Source: Xylona heveae TC161
Lineage: Eukaryota > Ascomycota > Xylonomycetes > Xylonales > Xylonaceae
Length of the DNA stretch: 64,000 nucleotides
Assembly: GCF_001619985.1 (NCBI RefSeq)
Contig: NW_017264193.1
Span: forward strand, 3,129,155 to 3,193,154
Direction: 5' to 3'
This document shows positions 1 to 12,500 of the stretch, one piece after another; the first letter of the stretch is position 1; every line of letters begins with the position of its first letter. Made by a program: the position numbers and the translations under genes. The notes under the pieces are model-generated. The model was given only the letters and a program-made list of their open reading frames with translations. It did no database searches and was not told where the DNA came from.

Positions 1-32
1 GAAGACACTATAGGGAGATGAGTTAGTTTTGC

Positions 33-83
<51 letters not shown>

Positions 84-1838
84 GGAGAAAAAGAGAATGA
101 GAGAAACGTACCCAAATCCACCGCCACCAGTGGCCATAAGCGTGCCAGGAATCTGGGGATGCCAGTGGCACTCCTTGACCATCTCGAGGTAGTGCACGAA
201 GAGCAGTTGCGGGGGAACGTCCTGGACGCCGGCGGTGTCGCGGCTTTCTTCGTCGTCCAGCTCGACGGCAAGATCCCACAGCGTAAGGGTGTTGTCGCCG
301 GCGGCGACGGCCACGACGCTGTCTTCTGTCGGGTGCCACTCGATGCTAGTGATTTGTTCTTTGTGGAAGTCGAATGAAGCGACGGGGGCAGGAGCAGGAG
401 CGGGGGCTGTGTTTTATGACAGATTAGTTTCGTGCAAAAGTGTAACAGAAATGATAGAAAGAAAAGGATGGGAAATAGAGAGAGACAAGCAGAATGCCAA
501 GGGAAAAAGAGGCCGACGGATGACATACCAGTTGGGGCGGAAGGTTTCCATTGGCGAAGATCCCACACGGCCCATTGACCGTCGTCCGCGCCAGTGGCCA
601 GCAGATGAGACGTGTTCCGAGACCAAGACATGACGTTGACGTCGGTGTCGCTGATCTTGAGGCTGATGGCGGGGGAGTGAGACTTGGAACGCAAGTCCCA
701 GATCCGCACTGTGCCGTCGCTGCTGGCGGAGCCGAATACGTTGCGCTCCGACGGCGACCACTGAATTTCCTCAACGCTACTCGTGTGTCCCGTGAACGGA
801 CGGGAATCTGTTGCCCATCCGCCGCCGTCGGTCCGTGTGGTGACGAAGATCTTACCGTTGTTGTCGCCGGTCAGGAGCTTGCCCTGCGGGACGAGCGGCG
901 ACCAGTCAAGCGCGTATCCTTCAGTAGATTTGTGCATGCGAAGCGTGGAAAGAGGCTTGGATTGCTGCGGCGTAAGGGTCATGCCGGGCGTGTCAAACGC
1001 AGTCAAGTGGGGCGTGATGTCGTGAATGAGGACCTCGCCGGCTTCAGTCATGGTTGCGGTCAGAGTTGTCGCAGGCTTCGACGACGAAGTGGGAGGACAC
1101 TGGTGTGCGCGGACGCGGTTCGTGGTTGAGCCAAGCGGAATCGATTTGGACTCGAGGATGGGATCAGCGTTCTCTTCGTCGCCTTCGTCATCGGATGAGT
1201 CTGAATCTTCCCGGTCTCTCTCCATCCGGCTCAGCCCGCTCAGTTTCATGACCATCAGCTCGTTTTCTCTCGCCCGCGAGTACTCGGCTTGTGTGCCTGC
1301 AACGGCGTAGATGGTCGCGGGGTACGTTGTTCGGTTGTCGCCGAGGTCGTCGCGCAGAACATCAAAGGACAGGCAGGGCCATGTTGAAGTCAGCGTATGC
1401 AGCATGTCGTAGGCCGAGGCATCGGGCGAGAGAGTCTCGCCGGTGGAAAGCTTATGTCGTCCAGGAATGAATGTTTGTTGGTCAACCTCCATTGCCTCTG
1501 TTATGAGAATCCAATTAGCGCCGCTGCTGCTTCTTTGTCTTTTGTTGTGGAAGCCATTCATCGCCTTATTGCGCCGACTGAATAAATTGTTTCACAAAAT
1601 TTTGAGTATCAAGAGATGGTTGCGCCATGATCGACTCACCCTGCTCCTCAGCTTCTCGTTCCTCATCTGGCCGGCCATCAACACCAGCCTCAATAATCTC
1701 GTCTTCACTTTCGAATTCATCTTCGTACTCGTCCTCGAATTCTCCAATTTCGGGGTTGTCTTCGGGCTTTGCAGGGCGCTCTCCGCCCTTCAGGGCGTCG
1801 AGTTCCTTGTCAGACGGTTCTGCAGCGCGCTTGCTCAT
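1..1838 (-). CDS. rrb1: Rrb1/GRWD1 ribosome-assembly WD40 protein, 3' end outside window
   Basis: Nuclear WD-repeat chaperone that in yeast binds ribosomal protein L3 and is needed for 60S subunit assembly. Exons read on the minus strand are 1838-1640, 1497-529, 406-112 and 7-1, and the gene runs off the left edge. All junctions are GT-AG and keep frame; the last join gives GGFGVF, as in homologues. The N-terminus is acidic and is followed by the MEVDQQTFIPGRHKL signature. Then come the histone-binding-like N-terminal region (STWPCLSFDVL) and WD blades ending VRIWDL, WAVWDL and LTLWDL. The start at 1838 (MSKRAAEPSD) matches the family. The intron at 8-111 contains a 45-nt T run on the coding strand. 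Identity is firm; only the last blades are missing from view. Confidence 0.95.
35..79. repeat. 45-nt poly-A tract (poly-T in an Rrb1 intron)
   Basis: An uninterrupted run of A on the plus strand. On the Rrb1 coding strand it is a T45 tract lying between the donor near 111 and the acceptor at 9-8, so it acts as an extreme polypyrimidine tract. Assembly length error is possible. Confidence 0.95.
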
Positions 1839-2720
1839 GATTGCTCTTTCTATACGAAATATCAATGAGTGTTCGATAGAAATTAAGGAGTGTTGAAAGT
1901 GGGCAGAAAGTACCTGCAAATGATGCCAGGGAGAGTTGAGAGCGATAATGATAGCAACTTTTTTGGTTTATCGACGACAAAAGTTCGAGTGGCTGATGAC
2001 GAATCGGGATTAGCGCAATGAGCGCATGTGGCTGAGAAAGATTTGTGGCTTTGCAAAATCATTGTGGCGCAGCCATTTCACATACTATTACCTGGCAACA
2101 GTTTCTCCTTTGGTAACACCTCGTAAGTTGTTGTTTCGTCTCCACCCTTGAACTCGCAGCGGGCCGATCCCTCGTCCCCATTGATCCCACACCTTTCCAG
2201 GTACTTGGATATTGAAAAACCCCACGTACAAACACAAACAACAAACTCTCAGACGAAAGACCGATATCGATCAAATCTATCGTCGCTCTTTATTTGACCT
2301 GATTTGTTTGCTTTGCATCTAGCGCATCATTGCAGTAGACACTTTGTTTTGCCATCCCTCTCTTGTTGTTTGGCTTGGCAGCGTCTACAACCACACGCTG
2401 CCTTACCCGCTCGACTTCAGGCGCGTTTGTTTCAGCTCGACACATTCCTGAGCGAGACAAAGGCTTGATTTCGAAGCTTTCTGTCAGCCCACTCCACGTG
2501 TCTTGTTGTCCGAGACTTCAGCAGGTAGCCGTTGGGTTTGGCAAGCTCCAGAGGCTGATCCAAGCTCGGCTTATCGAAAATCGTTGCTCGTGCCCCTCGC
2601 TCGTTTGGCCTTCGTACGCTAAGTCTGAGTGTCGACAACTCAGATCAGATCTTCGATAGCGCATAACAAGGGTTGTTGGTCCTTTCCGGGGATCTTCCAG
2701 TCACCCTCACCGCTCCCGCA
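1839..2720. promoter_or_regulatory. Divergent promoter region between Rrb1 (-) and Spg1 (+)
   Basis: About 880 bp between two divergent start codons. I see no conserved coding potential; short open frames here have no recognisable content. It probably contains both promoters and leaders. In the Spg1 frame an upstream ATG at 2673 would add 16 residues, but the ATG at 2721 is preferred. Confidence 0.6.
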
Positions 2721-3906
2721 ATGGATTCCGTGGAAACCAGAATACAGCAGGAGGCGGTCAGCTCGCCTCCTGAAGAACACTACACAAATGCCCGACCAGT
2801 GAGCCGACAAGACCCTGAGTTGGGCATCCCCGAAAACGTTAGCGCCAGCCCGACGAGTGCATATCACGACGGCTATGGCAACCCGCAAGCCCACCTCAGT
2901 CCTCCGATTCAATCTCCAGAATATTCTCCCTCCCGTCCCAGCATGTCGCCTGCATCTGAAGCAGATGCATCCGCCAGATATCCTTCTCCAAACATGCTCT
3001 ATCAACAACCATCGATACCGACGGTGTCCGGGAGCTCAGGATATGCATCCTCGCAAGGGGAGACACGCACGCCAACCTATCAGGAACAGACTGGACAAGG
3101 CCGGCCTTCACAGCACCAGTCACAAGCAAGCAAGAATAGTGTAGTGATCAAAGTCGGTATGGTTGGCGATGCGCAAATCGGAAAGACAAGTTTGATGGTC
3201 AAATATGTCGAGGGAAGCTGGGACGAGGACTATATCCAGACCTTAGGTACGCAAAGCGACGATCCAGGCAGTGGCTTGAAAAAGCGCTAACGCAAAGGGA
3301 TTTGCACACAGGCGTCAATTTCATGGAGAAGACCATTTCGATTCGGAATACGGAAATCACCTTTTCTATTTGGGATCTGGGTGGCCAGCGCGAGTTTGTC
3401 AATATGCTCCCTCTTGTCTGCAATGACGCCGTGGCTATCCTGTTCATGTTCGACCTTACTCGCAAGAGCACCCTCAATTCAATCAAGGAATGGTACCGAC
3501 AGGGTCGCGGATTTAACAAGACGGCGATTCCATTCTTGATCGGAACTAAATATGACCACTTTGTGAATTTCCCGAGGGACGATCAAGAGGAGATTTCGAA
3601 CCAGGTAGGCAGAGAGCTCAAAACCTCAGTCTTTTTTTATTGGAATCACTGAAATTAAATGATATGCAGGCACGTCGATTTGCAAAGGCCATGAAAGCAA
3701 GCTTGATCTTCAGCAGTACGAGCCACAGCATCAATGTGCAAAAGGTAAGAGTCCAACCCGATGGGAATATATTAGCTTGCAGCGAACTAAGGCCTGCCTC
3801 TCAGATTTTCAAAATCGTGCTCGCCAAGGCTTTCGACCTGAAATGTACTATTCCCGAGATTGAAAACGTCGGGGAGCCTCTGTTGCTCTATACACGTGAC
3901 TCATGA
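2721..3906 (+). CDS. spg1: Spg1/Tem1-family septum-promoting GTPase
   Basis: Small Ras-superfamily GTPase that sits at the top of the septation initiation/mitotic exit network at the spindle pole body. Exons are 2721-3246, 3312-3604, 3670-3744 and 3805-3906 (331 aa), all with in-frame GT-AG junctions. The G1 loop GDAQIGKT is at about residues 149-156. The G3 motif is WDLGGQ (family form of DTAGQ) and G4 is TKYD, which is typical of Tem1/Spg1 rather than NKxD. A Pro/Ser/Gln-rich extension of about 140 residues precedes the GTPase core, much longer than in yeasts. There is no C-terminal CaaX box, as expected for this family. Family assignment is firm. Confidence 0.93.
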
Positions 3907-5376
3907 TGATCTTGCGTTCAGCGGTCATGGACATTGAAGCAGACATGGGCACGCAGGCAAGTGGGAAACGTACCTGCACAAGCTGCACAACATTGAGAGC
4001 CCGACTAGATCTAGAATTGGCATTGCAGAGCGGCCATCAATGGCGTGTACGATAAGGTTGAAGCACAAGCAAATTTGCGTTGGTATCTATTGGCGGAGTT
4101 ACTGGAGGGATTTTCAGTTTATTTGCGCATTGTTTGCTTTGGGCATATTGCTTCCCCCAGGGTTCTGCCTTTTTAATACAGTGACCCGCTGTCGTTGGTC
4201 TGGCACGTGATTGCCATGATTTTATGTCGTCAAAGTCAGGTCGTTGCTCGTTTGGCGGCCGATGGCAGAGACATTCATTCTAGTGGTGCAATACGGTCAT
4301 CTGACTTGTCCGATGACCCTATGACTTGAGGGGCCGGAGCAAAGAAACTATATCACAGTGTTGGGACGCATTCTCGTTACGGAGCTTACATCCCAGGTTG
4401 GATAATCTCTAGCTATTCGTGACATGTGGCATTTGCGTCAATATTTGTTTCTGTATTGTATGCCAGCATCTATATTTTGCGAACTTGTCTCTTTCGTTGC
4501 CGCACAAAGCATTGACCAGTTGATTACTTGGCATTAGATGCAAGCATTTACTGAGAAGGAAAGAATGAAACAAACTCAGGTCATGTAGGATCGTTAATAC
4601 TAGAAGTTTTGATATTATTTGACTTTTGCCGTGGCTGTGAGAGCTACACATGACTGAAAAAGGGTTGGTGTGGGTACTGATGAGATAAGATAGAGACGAG
4701 GCTAAAAGACGATGGATGACGATGCGCTTTCCCCTTTTCTCCCAACCTTTTCTTCCCTAACTTTACCCTCGTCTCCTTGTCTTGCTGTCGATCGTCTCCT
4801 TCTCATTGGATTATTAGTTGTGGATTCGTCCCGGCAATTAATTACTCTTCCCTTTTTTTCCCTTTTTTCCCCTTTTTTTCTTTCGTGCCGGATTATCCTT
4901 AAATGACTTGCGTCGACTTCCCCGTCTCTTCTTAGATTGACGTCTGATGCCGAAATCTCCGTTCGGCCACGGGAAGATTCTTGCTCCGATTCCTCGTCGT
5001 CTTGTCTGCACCAATCAGCCCTGACGTCGCTGGTTAGAAACATAAAGGCAAAGCCGAACAAGACGGGTAAACTTATTCAACTAATTTCGATTATTACTCT
5101 ACGCACCCACCCACACACACGCACACACGAGAGACATCCTTACTCCCTCGTGCACAAAACCCCCTTTTCCTCTTCTAATTAATTTCGGGCTCTCGTAGCG
5201 CGCCACGAAACAAAAGAAAAAAAGGGACAAAACCAAAGAAATTTCTTATCAATTATTCCCCGCCCTCTACCCCTCCGTGATCTTGTGGGTGAGGAAATTT
5301 TGGGCACCTCTTATCCTCGCGTTGCCAATCACCCGGAGTATCTTTCCGATTGACATACAACAGCCAGGCGATAGAT
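3907..5376. other. Intergenic region with CT-rich promoter of the ceramide synthase gene
   Basis: About 1.5 kb without a supported gene. The part at 4715-4890 is strongly pyrimidine-rich on the plus strand, with long C/T runs as often seen upstream of well-expressed fungal genes. A short CA-rich stretch lies near 5107-5128. It probably holds the Spg1 terminator and the Lag1 promoter and leader. Confidence 0.5.
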
Positions 5377-6886
5377 ATGTCGACCGGCACTCGATCTCGA
5401 AGAAAGTCCAGTGGCCTTGGGGGTGAGCCCCGTGGTGATACGGGCGCGCCTGCGGTATCGACGCTGGACACTGCGTCAATTCCCGCCATGACGACGGCAT
5501 CGGTCAGTTGACTGCTTTGGGTCGAATCGTTTGGCAAATAATCTGCTCATGCTAACAGACACCTTCCCTGCAGCGCGCTTCCTCCTCAAGCAGAGACGCC
5601 GCCCACCGGCCACACTCGAAGCGACGAAAAGCCAAGGGTCTGCTGGGACGATGGAAGACCATCTCGCTGCGACACACTTGGCTCAATCCACTCATTCTCA
5701 TCCTCATCGTGCTGGCTGGCTACGCGGTGAACCCGACGCCTGAAAATCCTCTCCACTCCGCCATCTTCCTGTCCTACCCTCTCCCTCGCCCCGACGGAGC
5801 CGATCCGTCAACGCCGATTCAGTATGGCAAGGGCGGGCGCGATTTCGCCTTTGTGGGCTTCTACATTATCGTCTTGTCCTTTACCCGCGAATTCATCATG
5901 CAGCGTATCGTCCGACCTTGGGCTATCTGGTGCGGGATCACCAAGAAGGGCAAGCAGGCGCGCTTCATGGAACAGGTCTACACGGCCATTTATTTTGGAA
6001 TCTTTAGTCCTCTGGGCCTCTACGTGATGAAGCGCTCCCCCATTTGGTACTTCAATACGACTGCCATGTTTGAGGGCTTCCCTCATCGCTCGCACGAGCC
6101 CGTGTTCAAGGCCTACTATCTGTTGCAGGCCGCCTATTGGGCCCAGCAAGCAATTGTGCTGATTTTGATGCTTGAGAAGCCTCGCAAGGACTTTAAGGAA
6201 CTGGTCGGCCACCACATTGTCACGGTCGCCTTGATCTGGCTTAGTTATCGCTTCCATTTCACCTACATGGGACTCGCCGTGTACATTGCGCACGATATTA
6301 GTGACTTTTTCATTGCCGTAAGGATTCAAAGACATCCTTGTTCCGTTGGGCCAAACTGACTCAATTGCATAAACAGACGTCAAAGACGCTCAACTACCTC
6401 GATAGCATCATTGTCGGTCCGTACTACATCTTCTTCCTGTGCGTCTGGGTCTATCTTCGCCACTACATCAACCTGCGCATTCTGTGGGCCGTCTTGACCG
6501 AATTCCGTACCGTCGGCCCGTTTGAATTGAACTGGGAGACACAGCAGTACAAGTGCTGGATCAGTCAGATCATTACCTTTTCGCTCCTCGCCGCTCTGCA
6601 GATCATCAACCTCATTTGGTTCTTCTTGCTCATTCGAATCCTGAAGAATTATATTTTCAACAGCGTCAAGGCCGATGAGCGCAGCGACAATGAGGAGGAC
6701 GACGAGGAGACTGTTCCGCTCGAGGAAGAGGAAGACGAGCAAAAGACCAAGCCAGCACCCGAGATTCACCTCAATGGGCACGCCGTCAATGGAAGCAGCA
6801 GCAGCAACGGTGCCGCCGCCGCATCTTCGTACGAAAAAGCCAATGGCTCGGCTGATGACCTCACTAAGCGGAGGACGGCCTCATGA
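5377..6886 (+). CDS. lag1: Lag1/Lac1 ceramide synthase (TLC domain)
   Basis: Acyl-CoA-dependent sphingoid-base N-acyltransferase of the endoplasmic reticulum. Exons are 5377-5502, 5574-6317 and 6377-6886 (459 aa). The first intron starts GTCAGT and ends CCTGCAG; exon 1 is exactly 42 codons. The Lag1 motif is complete: catalytic His-His at about 255-256 ([13 protein letters not shown]) and the Asp pair at about 283/286 ([10 protein letters not shown]). The hydrophobic profile fits several membrane helices. The C-terminus is an acidic then Ser/Gly/Ala-rich cytosolic tail ([16 protein letters not shown]). Fungi usually have two paralogues (Lag1/Lac1, or BarA); which one this is cannot be told here. 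Confidence 0.94.
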
Positions 6887-7075
6887 GTTGCGATCCATGT
6901 ATCGGTTGCGAATCCGCCTGGACTACGACCACGGCATACCAAAGTCTGGACTGAATGCAATTACCGGACAAACTATTCAATTCAAATTCCCTTCTCTTCA
7001 TTAACACGAAAACTTTCGCAATTCAACCACTCACGAATCATAATAAATAATGTATAAAATTCGAATCAGCCTAGC

Positions 7076-7114
7076 ATAGGATAGGGTAGGATAGGATAGG
7101 ATAGGATAGGATAG
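7076..7114. repeat. (ATAGG)n microsatellite
   Basis: About eight tandem copies of ATAGG with one variant unit (ATAGGGTAGG), in the 3' flank of the ceramide synthase gene. Confidence 0.9.
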
Positions 7115-7892
7115 GCCAAGAAAAAACGACAAATAGGATCAGAACGCGAAAATACACTATTGTAATAAACGGTATTATTTTTATCATCTCGCACTTCATT
7201 CGCACAACCAGCATCTGTTGCGAGAGCCCAAGTCCAAAGGTCAGAGTCCAAGTCTACTTTCGTTTTACTCTTGTTTTCCAGTCTTTATTTTGATAGCGGC
7301 AGGGCCGTTGTCCTGATTGAGTCGTGGAGCATTTACATTCTATTTCTATTGAACTCCTCTTCTCGTCGTTTCCTTTGTTCCCTAGAGCAAATCATCCCTT
7401 TCTTCAGCGGGCAGTGTATACTCGCAATATCCGGTCACTGTCGGACATCACGATGAGTTGAGATCAGACAGCGAACACACGTTCGCTGCTAAACACTTGT
7501 TTTCAATTTTGAACTTGTCACACGAAACATGGAACATGAACGTATAGAACCGGATGGAACCTTTCTTTTCTCTTTCTTTCTTCCTCCCTTTCCTTTTATC
7601 CTCTTACTTTCTACCTAATTTTTTTTCATTCTTCCCCAGATCCCCTGGCCCTCAATCAACGAAGGAAAGAGATCGTTAAGGGAAGGGCATACGATAAGAC
7701 GAGACAAGACTTACATACAGCACGAAATGGATTGACCAAGTTAGCCCAATGGAGACGATCGTTCAATAGCCCCCTCATTTACTCCCAACACCCTGGATCC
7801 ACACTTGGAATTCTCGTGTGATTTTAGAGAAATGAGTTGCGTTCTATTGCAGCCAGGTGCTGTTCTTTCCTTCCTTTCTATCATCATCATCG

Positions 7893-7926
7893 TTCTTCTT
7901 CTTCTTCTTCTTCTTCTTCTTCTTCT
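7893..7926. repeat. (TTC)n microsatellite
   Basis: Eleven or so tandem TTC units, followed by T-rich and ATT-rich sequence to about 8030. Confidence 0.9.
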
Positions 7927-8710
7927 CCTTTTTATTTTTAATTTTCTTCCTCTCTATCATCATTATTATTGTTATGACTATTGTTCTTTTTATTATTATC
8001 AGTTTATCACTATTATTAGTACTATTCATGTACATAATTCCTAACCCTAATTTTAATTGATAATATTCTGAAATATCATCATCCTCCTCCTTCTCATCCT
8101 CCGCCTCATCGTCATCATCCTCGTCCTCGTCATCGTCATTGCCATCGTCATTGCCATTTTTATCTTCATTCAACATTGTAGGCTCACAGTGAATGTATGG
8201 AAACATGAAACATAAAACATAAAGAAGGAAGAGGAAGAGGAAAACCCAGAGCTACAGAGCCACGGAGGAACTGGAACAGGAACAGGAGCAAAAACAAGAC
8301 AAGGAAAACAAGAAAAAGAGCAAAACAATATTATACATATATGCATCATTGGCCATTGAGCAAGGAGCGGGCCAACAACAGTAGGTTTCATACAAGCATC
8401 ATCATGATTAGAACCCAATACACCAATACACTAGTCCAGTCACAACACGATGGCACATTAGCACATTATAGTCAATTTCTCCTCGCCCACGCATATTCAA
8501 AAGTCCCTCTTAAAAGTAGAACAAGTTACAAGTCTATTCCCCTTAAATTTTTTTATATATTCAATAAGTTATATATCTTATCTTATCTTATAGGCCACTT
8601 TTGTGTTGTCCCAACATCAGGGATCAGACACAAAGCGTCCACGGAAAAAGCTATAGAGAAAAAAAAAAAAAAAAGAAAACGCCCACCTGGAACCCCCGAG
8701 TTTGCACAAT

Positions 8711-8739
8711 GTAGCCAGTAGCCAGTAGCCAGTAGCCAT
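8711..8739. repeat. (GTAGCCA)n short tandem repeat
   Basis: Four consecutive 7-bp units GTAGCCA, in non-coding low-complexity sequence. Confidence 0.9.
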
Positions 8740-9007
8740 ACATATGGATACGGCCGGGAAGGAGAAAAAAAAAGAAAAAGATAAAGATAAAGAAAAAGCA
8801 AAAGCTTCAACTATGGCAGGAGAAGAGCTTGGCTTATAACATGACATATAGAAAAAAAAAGAAGAACGAGAAGAATATACAATTGGGTGTTTGTTGAAAA
8901 AAAAAAAGTAGAAAAAGTAAAAGGAAGAGAAAAAAGAAGAGAATATTTTCAAATCCAAAGTGCTTTTTTTTGTAAAAGGATAAAAAAAAAAGCTTGTACG
9001 ACGGTTC

Positions 9008-9035
<28 letters not shown>
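9008..9035. repeat. 28-nt poly-G tract
   Basis: Uninterrupted G28 on the plus strand, able in principle to form G-quadruplex. It lies in the shared 3' flank of two convergent genes. Its exact length may be affected by sequencing. Confidence 0.9.
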
Positions 9036-9038
<3 letters not shown>

Positions 9039-9593
9039 ACGTGTCTCCAACTTGATCATCGTCGTCGTCGTCATCATCATCATAAGTTCTCTGCGCGCTG
9101 ATTTGGCTTTGCCAGAACAAGTTGGGCCAAAAGGGTTATATAAGAAGACACCAGCCAAAACAGTGGGGGTATGTGACCGCGCAAAAGCGCAAGAGAAAAA
9201 TGAAAGAGAGGGAAATGAAAAAAAAAAAAAAAACCGGGTCCGAGGCGTGCAATGCCGAGTATGTGTGTGTGCACGCTCTATGGGGTTCACAAGATCCAAA
9301 AATGGGAAATGGGAAACGTTTTTGTACGGTAGAATATAATCGTCATCGTCAAGAAAGAAAGCTGCAGGGTTTTCGTTCCAAAGCTGTACAAGAACGATCC
9401 CATGACTGAGGTTGGGAAGGGGAGAAATAATTTTGTTAAAAAAAAAGTCGTTTCGTAATCGTCGCAAAAACGTTGTCGTTGCAAATGGGCTTGGCTTTTT
9501 CTCGTGGTAGCTGGTCGTGATCGTGGCAAAACATGATAATAGTGAGTGTGAGAGACATCAACAACATTGACGCATTGACGTCGTGGTGGATTA

Positions 9594-12500
9594 CTACTCC
9601 CGAGGAGCAACAGAGGCTTCAACTCTGGCCTTCATGTGACCGGCCTGAGTCTGTAGTGCATTGACCATCTGCCGAGTCACGGGCCATACGGGCCCCTTCT
9701 CTAGCATGTGAGCGGTGACAAGCAAAATCTTTGCACCAAAACCGCATTGGTCATTGCTGGAAAGACCAATCATTGCAGCTCTCGCAGCCATGCCATCCAT
9801 GCCGCCATGCTCGCAACTGAGTCGAATCTCCGCCCCGTTGAGCACTTCTTTGATCTTATCCAGAAGCTTGCAGTCTTCATCTTCCAAAAGCATAATGCCC
9901 GGCACTTGAGTGTAGTCAATCTCATCGCGGCCGAGAACGCCCAGGTAGCGGCCTACGCGCTCTTGGACAGTGGCCACCCATTCTGCCAAGACCTGCGCGC
10001 AGTCAAATGCGCACATGATGGACTGGATGGGAAGCTCCCGGGATGTCAGGTCGTTGAACGAGATTCCAAGTTTGTCAGACATGGACAAGGAGTCGGCAGC
10101 GTAGAATGCAGCTTTACGGAGATGGCGCTCGCGCTTAGTTGACTGTCCAGAATGATCATGATGATCTGGACCCAGCATGCTTACGCTTCTGCGGTGCTGA
10201 TGGGCGGCAGCAGTAGCAGCAGCAGGGTTTCGATCCGGCGATGACACCGTCGTGTGCGGCGAGCCGAGCGTGCCGTTGCTAGAAACAAGCTCCGATGCGT
10301 CCGACGGAGAATTGCCCGAGCTGCTCGGCGAATGCTCCATGGAGTATACAATCTGAGCACCTCTGGCCAGCTCTTCGGCCATGCCATCCCAGTTCCGTTG
10401 CCAAAAACACTCCTTGGATGGGCCCAAGTTGACAAACAAGCTCACATAGGCCAAGTCCAAAAGCGGAATGCTATCGGCAGACAGAGGACCCAACCCAAAC
10501 GGATTTGGTCGGTCAAGGCTGTGATTGGGGTTGCTCGCCCATGCGGCTTGCCATGCCTTGAGAGCAGGCTCCAAGTGAGCATGCATGGCCTCGACTTCTT
10601 GCGGAGTCCATTGCCTTCCCAGATGCCGTTGTCGCGTCTCCCAAATGTAATTGTGCAGAGCGCTAATGAGCACGAGGCATCCAAACGTGCTCGGCTTGAG
10701 GTCACTCTGCAGGATGTCCTCCATCTGGTACCCTGGGCCAAACTGTCCATGAAAAGGCTGAGGCTGAGCTTGCTGGCTCTGACGTCGTTGATTTGCTGTA
10801 AGAAGAGTGCTCAAAGCTGTTGCAAAAGGAACCGCCTTTTGCTCAACAATTGATGCGCCGCCCTTGGCTTGCCATGCCTGTGCAGTCTCCGCGTTCCACA
10901 GCTCTTCTTCGCACGGCAAATCGAGCTGAACCTCCGAGTTGGTGAGCGCCGGTTGATGATTGTAAGTCGACACAAGAAGGCTGGAGAAGACAAAGATGGC
11001 GTAAAGTGTTCGCTTCCGCTCCTCGGCAACTCTCCACTGCTGCCATTCGGCCTGTTCATCATGGCCGTCCAGATGGAATCCCAGATTCCAATAGTCAGAA
11101 TTGCCAGAGGCGTCGTGCATATCCGTGTCTTCCCCTGCCAACGGCCCGCTAAACGGATAGGTTGCGTGGTGGCGAGTAGATGGCATCGGCGGCAAAGGCC
11201 GCGCAAGCTCTGCCGCCCGAGCAAGTCGAACAAGAGCGACGCAGTGGGTACTAGCAATATCGGCCGCCGTCTTGTCTCCGCAATTGTGGCCGTAAATGAC
11301 ATTCAGCAGCATCGCCTGAATGAGCCACAGAGGCGTCTGTTCAGAGGCGAGGTCGGGACCGGCCTTGCCGCCCATTGCTGCCGACAAGCCTGATTTATGG
11401 CGCTCTTCAAGGTAAATGTGAATCATCTTCTTGGCCGCCTCAAACAGACTCTTGGATGGTCCCGCGTCGTATTCGTACAGCGCGCCAATGGCAGCCATGG
11501 CGAGAATCAAGCAGCCCCCACCGCCGGCAACACCAGAGTGGCCAAAGAGCGAGTGGGCATGACCATCGTCGACATTGTTTGCGAAAGCTGGGCTGTCAAA
11601 ATTCAACGAAGGAAGATGGAGGAATGGAAGGTGTGGGTGAAAATATTGGACGTAGGCGGTAATGTAACGTTGTAGGTCCGAGGTGCTCGGAAGGGAAATA
11701 TTTGCTGCAGCTGGGCTAGGGACGAATCCTGGAGACATTGGAGAGTTTCCAATCGAGCTAGAATATTTGCGAGGACCATGGTGGAGATCGTGTGAGAGCG
11801 ATAGACCTGCCAACAGCGCCTGACGAGTAGCCTCCGTAACACAGTCACTAGACACAGAAGTGACGGAGCTCTTGTGGGTCGTGCCACTGACAGACACAGA
11901 CGAAGTACTCGTGCAATCAGAGTTGAAGGTTGCGGGATGGAAGAAGTGACTGTGATCGGCAGAGGCCATGGGAGGACTGAGTGCTTGAAGAGCAGGAGGA
12001 GAAAGATATGGGTCATTCATGCCATTTTGGGCCTGCAAGGTCTTGGGCGACACCGTGCCGGGAGGCGCCATTTCGGAAAAGGCAGAAGGCGGGAGGTCCA
12101 TGAAGAAGCTGCCCATGCGGGCATTGGGAATCATACTATTCTGCCACAGCGCACTGGCGCGATGTGCTGGATTATTGGAGCCGTCGAGCATAATCTCACT
12201 AATACCGCTCTGGCTCGCGGTGCTCAGCACCGACGGTGAAGATCCGTCAACGGGTGGATCATTGGCATTGGTGAAGGACATGGAATGTTCAAAGCCCTTC
12301 ATCCAGTCCAGGTTTTCGTCCTCCTCCAGCATGGGAGGGCGGATTGGAAACCCAGCCGGCAGCTCATTCATGCCCATGGATTGCGGCGAATCATTGAAGT
12401 GAAGCTGAGCCGGATTGATTGTTGAGCCGGGACCAAAGAGGTTGTCAAAATCGAACTCTGAACCGGGACCACCAAAGGGCGGGGCGGTTCGTAGGCCCCC

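Larger units (their letters stand above)
6887..9593. other. 2.7-kb low-complexity region between convergent genes
   Basis: This region lies between the stop of the ceramide synthase (+) and the stop of the zinc-finger gene (-). It is dominated by A-, G-, TTC- and GATAGG-type simple sequence. The open frames here encode runs of Phe/Leu/Ser, Lys/Glu or Asp and are artefacts of repeat composition. It must contain both 3' UTRs and terminators. No RNA gene is recognised. Confidence 0.6.

Noticed and set aside
8617-9467. Open frames rich in Phe, Ser, Lys or Pro
   Set aside because: They are translations of A, G and TTC simple repeats.
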